Assembly: GCA_019918135.1 (NCBI GenBank)
Contig: WBZZ01004804.1
Span: 1-20,000 of the forward strand
DNA: 20,000 bases
Source: Paulinella micropora
Taxonomy: Eukaryota > Cercozoa > Imbricatea > Euglyphida > Paulinellidae
Reading direction: 5' to 3'
The notes beneath the pieces were generated by a model, which was not told the origin of the DNA, made no database searches, and worked only from the letters and a program-made list of their open reading frames with translations. Both the position numbers and the translations under genes were made by a program. Below, piece by piece: positions 7,872 to 15,300 of the stretch (positions are counted from its first letter, which is position 1; every line of letters starts with the position of its first letter).

Positions 7872-8979
7872 GGTTTTGAAAATAGTTTGGATTATATCTA
7901 TAATTATCATATTCAGCCCCAAAGGGTTGGGGTGGTGAAGCATAATTATAGAAATAAGGAGAGTAAGGACTACCAAAAGCATAATTACTTGGAGGATTCA
8001 CAAGCGGTTTAAAATCTTTTCTTTCTGGGCGAGTTTGAACTTGTCGCGGAATTTCAGCAGGAAAGTTTCTAGTCAGTTTTCCTTTCATTTTTGGAAGCTC
8101 TCTTTTTTTACTCATTCTGGTCTGAATGACTGCTCTATTGTATTTATTCAACATAAAGTGATTATTTGTGTTGCTATAAAGTGTGTTGTTTAGTGATTCA
8201 AAATCATTCTTGGTCTCTAGCACACGATCTCGTCTTTGTTCATTACCTTTAATAAGTGGGTTTGTTTGCGAAGTGCCGATACCTCCATTTTGGTCACTTG
8301 GCATTAGAAAACGAATAAGTGCCAATAGGTCTTCTCTTTCATCGGCGGGAGGTTTCCCCATAATCTTATCAACCCATTGGTCAATACTTCTCATACTATC
8401 AACCATAACTTGATTTGGTGTTGTTGCTGGGTCTGGATCTTCTTTTATATTATTCTGTGGTGGTTGAACAGGTTCCTCTACGAATGCTACTGTTTGTGGA
8501 TATGGTTGAGGTTGTGGTGCTGGTGTTAGTTGTGGTGCTGGTGCTGGTGTTAGTTGTGGTGCTGGTGCTGGTGTTGGCTCAGGCATTGGTTTTGGTTCAG
8601 GTTTTGGTTCAGGAGCAGGTGTTAGCCCTTTAGGTATCGCCTTTTCAAATTCTGAATCCTTCAATTCTAAATCTTCTAATTGCTTCATTTGTTCCTGTGT
8701 CAATCTACCCCTCACTTCTTGATAAATTCTATCATCCAACATAGCATCTACCTCTGCTATATCTGACTTACTAGCCCCTTTGTTTAATGCTTGCCTTATG
8801 GCCTTTTCCCATCCACTGACATGTTTGTCATAATCTGACAATGTCAAAGATATTTTCTTTCCAGTTTTATATTTTAGCATATTAACAAATCCTTTTAAGT
8901 GCCTTACTTGGGATGTCTTATCTTGAAGTATATCCAAGTTATTACCAAGTCCGATTGAATCCATAGGTGTTACTACCAT
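7867..8979 (-). CDS. Proline-rich probable structural protein
   Basis: Family not recognised; 370 residues, intact. The N-terminal 120 residues are helical and charged (QVRHLKGFVNMLKYKTGKK; RLTQEQMKQLEDLELKD). A linker at about 120-165 consists of Pro-Ala, Pro-Glu and Pro-Gln repeats such as PAPAPQLTP, followed by a helical segment (DSMRSIDQWVDKIMG). The last 60 residues are rich in Pro, Tyr, Phe and Asn (SPYSPYFYNYASPPQPFG), like a flexible aromatic tail. A stiff Pro-rich spacer between two modules is common in virion fibres and scaffold-like proteins. Its start overlaps the end of the small gene at 8973-9159 (ATGGTAG), showing translational packing. Function is inferred only from position among capsid genes. 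Confidence 0.72.
   Translation of the reverse strand: MVVTPMDSIGLGNNLDILQDKTSQVRHLKGFVNMLKYKTGKKISLTLSDYDKHVSGWEKAIRQALNKGASKSDIAEVDAMLDDRIYQEVRGRLTQEQMKQLEDLELKDSEFEKAIPKGLTPAPEPKPEPKPMPEPTPAPAPQLTPAPAPQLTPAPQPQPYPQTVAFVEEPVQPPQNNIKEDPDPATTPNQVMVDSMRSIDQWVDKIMGKPPADEREDLLALIRFLMPSDQNGGIGTSQTNPLIKGNEQRRDRVLETKNDFESLNNTLYSNTNNHFMLNKYNRAVIQTRMSKKRELPKMKGKLTRNFPAEIPRQVQTRPERKDFKPLVNPPSNYAFGSPYSPYFYNYASPPQPFGAEYDNYRYNPNYFQNP
8515..8612. repeat. Proline-codon tandem repeat
   Basis: Imperfect short repeats built from GGTGCTGGTGTTAGTTGT-type units encode the PAP/PEP/PQL linker of the minus-strand protein. The antisense frame is a spurious Val/Leu-rich ORF. Confidence 0.75.
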
Positions 8980-9159
8980 TTCTGTTGATTTAGTGTGGGC
9001 TTAACCTCAACAATTATTTCCTTCTCTATATCTGCTGAAGTATTTTTTTTTATTCATTATATTTATTTTTTCTATAAAATTATTAATTGTAGTTTCATTT
9101 GCTGGTGCGATAAGAGAATATCCTTTCACACCATCCGCTTTTTCTTGCGACTTTACCAT
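8973..9159 (-). CDS. Small protein, frame broken in an A9 tract
   Basis: Not recognised by family. ATG at 9159 directly follows the TAA of the PLA2-like gene (TAAATG). The first frame reads MVKSQEKADGVKGYSLIAP and meets a nine-A tract (9043-9051 as T). With eight A the frame continues through SADIEKEIIVEVKP and ends at TAG 8975-8973, which overlaps the next ATG. Read literally, the frame ends at 9007 after 50 codons. The better-coding continuation and the neat overlap favour a product of about 61 residues. It is a small basic then acidic protein without a membrane segment, in the morphogenesis block. Confidence 0.55.
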
Positions 9160-10665
9160 TTAATTAAACGAATTTACCAAGTTTTCATATTGTTTGCTAA
9201 ATGTAGCAGGATCGGCTATTTTATTTACTTTAAATGTCGCATCCTTGTCAAAACCGCCCACATTATTCATAACCCCAATCATAGAACTTAATGTTTGATC
9301 TACATTGTATATAAAAGCATCGTATTTCGCATCTGGAGGTGTTAATTTAATAGTTTTCCAGAATTTCATCGCATCTAAGTATGACACTCCACTACGAGCC
9401 CGCCCCTGTGCTTGTAATGCCATTTTAGATATATCTGCTTTTGAGAGCATTGAATTGTAATTGTCAGAAATAGTTTTAGCAAGTTCTTCACTCGCCAATC
9501 CATTACTTGTTAAATACTCTGTTATATTAGTAATTCTTTCAAAGTATCGTTGGTCGGCGAAATTTTGGACATTTTTATCACCAGTAGCACACAATAGATC
9601 ATGTTCAAAAGCAATCAAATCCAAAGTGTCTGCTGGTAAAATGTAAGGAAACTTACCACGAGTTCTATTTTCTAATTGGAGGCGACTTTCTGCTCGTGTA
9701 GCTGGGCCATTATAATTACTTCCATCTGTATGAAATCGTTCTTCTTTCAATTTAATAACAGCATCTGGTTGAGCAGTCCATATGTTGTATATGTGCTTTA
9801 GAAATTCCCAAAAAGCAACCGCGGCCGCAGTTTCAACACTTCCTTTAAATGTTCGCCATGCGAACAATGTTGATGCTTGTATGCCTACTCTTCTTAACAT
9901 ATCCCAAAACACATAATCACCAATTCTTTGTTGTTCCACCACAATTAAACGAGGGTTAGGCGGAGGTAACTCTGCTGGTGCTTCATTTCTTGCTAATGCT
10001 TCTAATGCCCTTCTGAAAGACTCCGCGCCCGGTCTTCCCATCACCGCGACAGTCATAGCACGGATTTGAGGATGATTAGCAGTAATAGTTAATAAGCGAT
10101 TCCATACCAATCTGCTCACACTATAACGACCAAGCCTTGTAGCGGTATCCAGTATTCTACTTAATCCAGGACTGATTGCTTCTACAAGTCTTGCCGTATC
10201 TCTCTGATTACCTGTTAATCTTGGCATAAGTGTTTTGTGTTCCTCCCCTATCTTTGCTTCAATCAAAGCATTCTCTGGGTTTTTCTGTTCATATTCTAAT
10301 CTGTTTTGTTCCCATTCTTTTAAGTCCCGAGTATGCCATTGTTTGTTTTCCCTCTTCGCTACTACTTTTATTTCATTTCTACCTTTTTCCAATAAATGTG
10401 TTAGCCCCTTACGAGTAAGTTTAACAAGTGGTTTTTTTTCTTTTTCGGTATATCCCCAAAGATCCGTTAATTGCTCTATATCTCTATTCATTTGTTCAAT
10501 ATCTCTATTCATAAACTCAATATTCCACCTATCAATACCACTTGCTTCAATGGCGAGTCTATTTACTTGTTCTTCTATGGAAGAACTACCATATTTTGCT
10601 TCAAATTCTTCAATGTCAAAGCCAACTTCATTTCTGAGATGTTCCTTTAATTGATTCAAATTCAT
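9160..10665 (-). CDS. Virion protein with parvovirus-type phospholipase A2 motif
   Basis: Probably a capsid-associated protein that carries a lipase able to breach host membranes. The 501-residue frame is intact. Residues 1-145 are charged and helical, with a short repeat (MNRDIEQ twice). Residues 150-300 are helical with aromatic patches. At 318-323 YNGPAT resembles the calcium loop YxGPG of secreted and parvovirus VP1-type PLA2. At 346-358 DTLDLIAFEHDLL resembles the D-x-A-x-x-HD-x-x catalytic helix, with the His355-Asp356 dyad. PLA2 domains of this class are known in parvoviruses and adintoviruses. The loop has Ala where Gly is usual. The C-terminal 140 residues are helical and unassigned. 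It lies in the capsid block. The PLA2 call is motif-based and needs a profile search. Confidence 0.62.
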   Translation of the reverse strand: MNLNQLKEHLRNEVGFDIEEFEAKYGSSSIEEQVNRLAIEASGIDRWNIEFMNRDIEQMNRDIEQLTDLWGYTEKEKKPLVKLTRKGLTHLLEKGRNEIKVVAKRENKQWHTRDLKEWEQNRLEYEQKNPENALIEAKIGEEHKTLMPRLTGNQRDTARLVEAISPGLSRILDTATRLGRYSVSRLVWNRLLTITANHPQIRAMTVAVMGRPGAESFRRALEALARNEAPAELPPPNPRLIVVEQQRIGDYVFWDMLRRVGIQASTLFAWRTFKGSVETAAAVAFWEFLKHIYNIWTAQPDAVIKLKEERFHTDGSNYNGPATRAESRLQLENRTRGKFPYILPADTLDLIAFEHDLLCATGDKNVQNFADQRYFERITNITEYLTSNGLASEELAKTISDNYNSMLSKADISKMALQAQGRARSGVSYLDAMKFWKTIKLTPPDAKYDAFIYNVDQTLSSMIGVMNNVGGFDKDATFKVNKIADPATFSKQYENLVNSFN

Positions 10666-10669
10666 ATTG

Positions 10670-10688
10670 TAGTATTTTTTTGATACTA
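10670..10688. terminator. Short hairpin between genes
   Basis: TAGTAT, a 7-base T-rich loop, then ATACTA: a perfect 6-base stem, about 31 bases past the stop of the 10720 gene and 5 bases before the PLA2-like gene's ATG. It could be a 3'-end signal. Confidence 0.3.
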
Positions 10689-10719
10689 AATTCTGGTGTA
10701 ATGTTTTATTCTTGTCCTT

Positions 10720-10892
10720 TCATTTTTCTATCGTTGGATCATCGTCTGCTTCTTCGTAATCTAGAGCATCTAATATTCTATCTGTCCTCTTTAATTTATT
10801 GGCCTTTGCCGTAATAAATTCTTTGGACTGACCCTTATGTTCTCTTCTGGCTTGATTGTAATAATCAATCCATTTTTTTCTTGAAACGACAT
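10720..10892 (-). CDS. Small charged protein, frame broken in an A7 tract
   Basis: Family not recognised. ATG at 10892 begins MSFQEK and runs into seven A (10873-10879 as T). Eight A would join it to a well-formed frame (KWIDYYNQARREHKGQSK, then DRILDALDYEEADDDP) that ends at TGA 10722-10720. Read literally, the frame stops early. The product, about 57 residues, has a basic first half and a strongly acidic end. It shares a 24-base promoter gap with the divergent gene at 10917. Confidence 0.55.
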
Positions 10893-10916
10893 TTTTTATA
10901 TCTGCTATAATAAAGG
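10893..10916. promoter_or_regulatory. Bidirectional promoter of two small genes
   Basis: The 24-base gap holds TATAATAAA (10906-10914) toward the plus-strand ATG at 10917 and a TATAAAAA run toward the minus-strand ATG at 10892. It has the same size and design as the gap at 1441-1464. Confidence 0.45.
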
Positions 10917-11114
10917 ATGGAAAATAAAAAGGAAAAAAGCAAAGACGAGGAGCAACTGGAGGAACTAGAACGGCTAGGGAAGGAAATTCACCAAATCCGC
11001 ATCACTCAGAACTTAGTGAATAGAAACCCTAACATTTTCAGAAAACCTGAAAACAATATCCTTTATAGATTACCGCTATCAGATAAGCAACGAGAAGCAA
11101 TTATAATAATATAA
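10917..11114 (+). CDS. Small charged protein of unknown function
   Basis: 65 residues. The first half is a Lys/Glu-rich probable coiled coil (EKSKDEEQLEELERLGKEIHQI), the second is RNPNIFRKPENNILYRLP and a hydrophobic end (AIIII). TATAATAAA lies two bases before the ATG. It is followed after 33 bases by the next plus-strand gene. I see no known domain. Confidence 0.55.
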   Translation: MENKKEKSKDEEQLEELERLGKEIHQIRITQNLVNRNPNIFRKPENNILYRLPLSDKQREAIIII

Positions 11115-11147
11115 TTAAAGAGGAAGGTAAAGCGGGCTAAATATATA

Positions 11148-11413
11148 ATGGGACTAAGAGAGAAAGCCTTGTCATTAGGGGCGACAGACTTCGGCGAGAG
11201 TAAAGTGAAAGGAAAAAAGTATATTGTAATCTACAACGGCCGTCGTATCAACTTCGGAGCATCTGGTTATTCAGATTACACCACAAACATCAAGACGAAG
11301 ACAGACGGGAGATTTATTGTGCCAGACATCAAGCAATTAAAACAAAGGATGGAAATCCCGCATATTTAAACAAAAATCAGCCAGCCTACTGGGCTTATCA
11401 CTTACTTTGGTAA
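11148..11413 (+). CDS. Conserved small viral protein (FGA-x-GYSDYT...RH family), one frameshift
   Basis: Belongs to a small family of unknown function common in giant viruses, virophages and phages, probably the one Pfam calls DUF5754 (name from memory). Visible hallmarks: KKYIVIYNGRRINFGASGYSDYT in the first frame and, after the break, DEDRREIYCARHQAI, then PAYWAYHLLW before TAA at 11411-11413. The frame changes at about 11283-11290; one extra C in a CC run would restore it. Read literally, the frame continues to 11369 with a poorly conserved tail. The full product is about 88 residues. AAATATATA directly precedes the ATG. Confidence 0.7.
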
Positions 11414-11424
11414 ATTATAGATAT

Positions 11425-11433
11425 TATAATATA
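11425..11433 (+). promoter_or_regulatory. TATAATATA promoter element
   Basis: TATAATATA ending on the A of the ATG at 11433. It supports the reality and start of the short gene there. Confidence 0.45.
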
Positions 11434-11708
11434 TGTTATTAACATTGCTATTCGTGTTATCTCCAACTTGGTGGAGATTTGCTATTTCGCGGACTGCCTG
11501 CGACTTTTATATTCTAAATCGGGATTTTGGTAAGAAAAAAGAAAATTGTATTTATTGTATTCAATCGGGTCTGAATACTTCGTTTCCGTGTGTGTATATT
11601 AACAACGGAAATAATGATTGTCGTTCTATTTACGATAGTATTAAGTTATTTTGTAATAGCGACAATTCTTGGTATAAAGTATTATTGAACGAATGTAATG
11701 ATATTTAA
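11433..11708 (+). CDS. Small cysteine-rich protein, possible secreted or membrane protein
   Basis: 91 residues, family not recognised. The N-terminus MLLTLLFVLSPTWW is hydrophobic and could be a signal or anchor segment. The rest holds seven cysteines (for example CIYC, and single Cys in PCVYINNG, NDCRSIY and LFCNSDN), which suggests disulfides or metal binding. It begins at a TATAATATA element and its TAA ends four bases into the convergent zinc-ribbon gene. Moderate confidence because there is no homology and the hydrophobic start contains unusual residues. Confidence 0.45.
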   Translation: MLLTLLFVLSPTWWRFAISRTACDFYILNRDFGKKKENCIYCIQSGLNTSFPCVYINNGNNDCRSIYDSIKLFCNSDNSWYKVLLNECNDI

Positions 11709-11930
11709 TCCAACCACTCCATCCATGGTTCAGAATGAGTAATCGGCTCTGGTTTTTTTTTCCCATATTATACACAGCAAACAATATTTCTGTTTATTCA
11801 TATGGACACGTATTTCATTATTGACATTCTTTTTTTTGCGACAGGAATCACATTCTTTACACATTTTCCATTTTTTACCCACAAAAAATATGGGAGGATA
11901 GAAGATTTTACACGACACACAATACTTCAT
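11705..11930 (-). CDS. Small zinc-ribbon protein, frame broken in an A9 tract
   Basis: Cys pairs at 4/7 (CVSC), 24/27 (CKEC, with Cys30 close by) and 50/53 (CLLC) point to zinc binding; such small viral zinc-ribbon proteins may act in transcription or protein contact, but the role is unknown. TATAATATA abuts the ATG (11931-11939). The literal frame ends at 11730. With eight rather than nine A (T run 11753-11761) it continues as PEPITHSEPWMEWLD to TAA at 11707-11705, a better protein ending that also meets the convergent gene with a four-base overlap. Confidence 0.6.
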
Positions 11931-11939
11931 TATATTATA
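11931..11939 (-). promoter_or_regulatory. TATAATATA promoter element
   Basis: Minus-strand TATAATATA immediately before ATG 11930, with no leader between them. Confidence 0.5.
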
Positions 11940-11965
11940 TACAATCAGTTTATATTGTTTTTAAT

Positions 11966-12312
11966 TTACTTCTTAGTTGAAGACGGAGAGGGTAAAACAA
12001 CACCTACCATCAAAGTTAAAATACCGACATATACATTAGCCTGCTCGCACGGCAAGGTATGTTGAACGAGTTTTGCTAAACAAATAGATATTATTGATAT
12101 TATTATCACCATTTGAAATAAGTATTTAATAAGCCTGCTGTCGGTTGTTCTATTTTTTATACAACAGCACGACCAGTTGTCCTCTAATTCGTGCTCTACT
12201 TTTTTTCTTCATTCTTCAACGAAATATCAATTACACGATTTTTCGACTCTGGAGTTAGTTCGCCATCCGCCATATCAATAATAGGCGGTGGTGGATGTAA
12301 TCTAGGGGGCAT
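11966..12312 (-). CDS. Small membrane protein, frame broken in an A7 tract
   Basis: About 115 residues if joined. The start is placed at ATG 12312, overlapping the end of the S74 fibre gene by 11 bases and giving a Pro-rich N-terminus (MPPRLHPPPPIID); ATG 12273 (MADGELTPESKNRVIDIS) is an alternative. The frame meets a seven-A tract (12200-12206 as T) and a stop; eight A would continue into EHELEDNWSCC, DSRLIKYLFQ, a transmembrane helix (MVIIISIISICLAKLV), a Cys-containing loop and a second hydrophobic segment (VYVGILTLMVGVVLP), then PSPSSTKK. The DSR...KL...YVGIL...G..LPSP layout resembles small two-helix membrane proteins of giant viruses and phages. Its role is unknown; it could be the virion's inner membrane or host membrane protein. 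Confidence 0.6.
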
Positions 12313-15300
12313 TAGGAGAAAACACGACTGCTCGTATTTCAGAAAGTTGCTTAGATAGATCTTCTATAATAAGCATGAGATTATTATTTTCTTTTTCTAA
12401 ATTAACTACTTTTTTTGTCAATTGTTGAACCGCCTTAATTAATGGTGCGATAAACTCAGTATAACCTATGCTATAATCATATTCTCCAGTTTCAACACAT
12501 TTATATGTATATGGACAAGCACTTGTGCCTTTTAATTCACACTCCGCTTTTTGTTTTGGACATTGAACCATTATCGGCTCTTTTGATAATCCCGCAAAAT
12601 CTAATCTATCAATTTCGCTTAATACTTCTTCTACTTCCTGTGCTATTAATCCCGCCCTCTGTTTCTTGTTATCATCAATCATAACGATAACATATACTGG
12701 ATTTAACTTATTGATAAAATCTAAACCTAAACATTCTTTTATATCTTCTTTTTTTCGTCTGTCTGAAGGTGCTACTACAATTCCCTTACACCATAAATTT
12801 CCTTGATTAGCATTCAAAGACATCACCATAACATTACTGCTATTTTCCCACACAAAACCATTATTAGTAGTATCATAAACCCTAAGCCTAATACAATGAC
12901 TTGTTATACTTGCTCCCGCTGGTGCTGTCCCTCCGTTTAGTGCTTTACCAGCCCCAGAAGTTGCCATATAAATTCCCCAGTTATTATCAGTCGTATCCCA
13001 TATATAAATACCTTGATTGCTTCCTCCATCTACTTGATTTTGTATTGATAACTTACATCCCCCATCTGATATTAACATCGCACTAGTATAAAAATTACTA
13101 TTAGCAATTAATGACCCCCTCCCTTTCGCATAAAAATTTAAATTTTGATTTCCATCGCTTCCCGCTGCATATATTGAATTATAACCAAATCCTACCCCCT
13201 GAGTGCCGTTGCTGTGCCTAAATTCAACACCCGCAGAAGCATGACCGAGATTAGCAGTGACATATAAACCGACTGGTGAAGCATGAGACCCGCTTCTCGC
13301 TTCTCCCCTTATATCTGCCGTGCTATTTACAACTGATATCCCCGCATTAGCCGTAATTAATACACTGGCCGTTAATGTGGTTCCTGATACCCCAGCATTA
13401 GCTGTAATCAATCCGCTGGCTGTTAAAGTGGTTCCTGTTAATCCAGCATTAGCAGTAATTAATCCACTAGCAGTTATGGTTCCTGTTGCTGATATCGCCC
13501 CGCTCGTTGTTAATGAGTAGCCTGAAATATTTCTAACATTCGTTATGTCATAATTAAAAGTCTCATAATCAAAATACAAACTTGCTACACGGGGCTGACT
13601 TCTAAATGAAGTTCCACCGCTTCCCGCCTTATTCACTATAAATATAACATATCTAGCGGTAGCATTTGCAGCAGGATTATATGTTTTCGTCGTTTGACTT
13701 GCCCAAGCCTCACCGCTCCTACTATCCCATAATGTGTATGTAACATTATAAGCACTTGGTCCTACATACCAAATACTCGGGGTTGTTTCAATGAAGTTCG
13801 CGGAAAAAGACCGCACATAATATGTTTTTATCCTGTATATCGCCCCTAAATCTATTTTTATATATTCGCCCGTATATGGAGTTCCTCCCCATGTATTCGT
13901 TGTCGCGGGGGTTCTCTGATATACTCCCGTGTCGTTGTAGTATATAGCAGTGCTCCAATATTCATTTTGGTTTAAGTTGAAAGCATAATAAGCGGGGAAA
14001 TATTCATCCGAAGCAGAAGCGATGAATGGAGAAGGTAAAGAATTGGTTGTCATAGTCTGCGGGGCTGAGTATAAAGTAAAAGCAGAAGCCCCATATTTTA
14101 CATCCCCTGTCATTGTTCCACCTGATAAAGCAAGAAAAGCCAGAGTTGAATTTACCCAGTTTGTGCCGTTGTATGTTAATAATTGGCCGTTTGCTGGTGT
14201 CGTTATTATTACATCACTTAAAGCATCTATTGACTTAGTGCCTAGCCGTGTGTCAAAGTCTGTATTAGCCCTTGCTGTGGTATAGTATAGATTAGTGCCT
14301 TCTGCTAAGTTAGTAGTTGATTTGGTGGCTAGTCGTGTGTCAAAATTTGAATTATCCCGTGCGGTTGTGAAATATAAATTGGTGCCTTCTGCTAAGTTGG
14401 TTGTGCTCGTTGTTGCTAATTGAGTGTCAAATCTAGCATTGGTACAGTAAAGGTTCGTCCCTTCAGCTAAGTTAGTTGTGCTCTTGGTCGCTAATTGTGT
14501 ATCAAATCTCGCATTGGTGTAATATAAATTAGTGCCCTCTGCTAAGTTAGTAGTTGATTTAGTCGCTAGTCGTGTGTCAAAATCTGTATTTGCTCTGGCT
14601 GTCGTATAGTATAGATTAGTTCCTTCTGCTAAGTTAGTAGTTGACTTAGTTCCTAGCCGTGTGTCAAAATCTGTATTTGCTCTGGCTGTCGTATAGTATA
14701 GATTAGTTCCTTCTGCTAAGTTAGTAGTTGACTTAGTTCCTAGCCGTGTGTCAAAATCTGTATTTGCTCTGGCTGTCGTATAGTATAGATTAGTTCCTTC
14801 TGCTAAGTTAGTAGTTGACTTAGTTCCTAGCCGTGTGTCAAAATCTGTATTTGCTCTGGCTGTCGTATAGTATAGATTAGTTCCTTCTGCTAAGTTAGTA
14901 GTTGACTTAGTTCCTAGCAGTGTGTCAAAATCTGTATTTGCTCTGGCTGTCGTATAGTATAAATTAGTTCCTTCTGCTAAGTTGGTTGTGCTCTTCGTTT
15001 CTAATTGTGTGTCAAACCTAGCATTAGTATAATATAAGTTTGTTCCTTCTGCTAAGTTAGTAGTTGACTTAGTTCCTAGCCGTGTGTCAAAGTCTGTATT
15101 TGCTCTGGCTGTCGTATAGTATAAATTAGTTCCTTCTTTTAAGTCAGCGGTTGTTATTAATAAAAACCTAGCATCAAATCTGCCATCAGTATAATATAAA
15201 TTGGTTCCTTCTTTTAAGTCGGCGGTTGTTTTTAATAAAAGCCTAGCATCAAAGTCTGTATTAGCCCTTGCTGTGGTATAGTATAAATTGGTTCCTTCTT

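Noticed and set aside
8415..8633. Val/Leu-rich plus-strand frame that looks like a membrane protein
   Set aside because: It is the reverse of the proline-codon repeat of the minus-strand gene; its hydrophobicity is an artefact.
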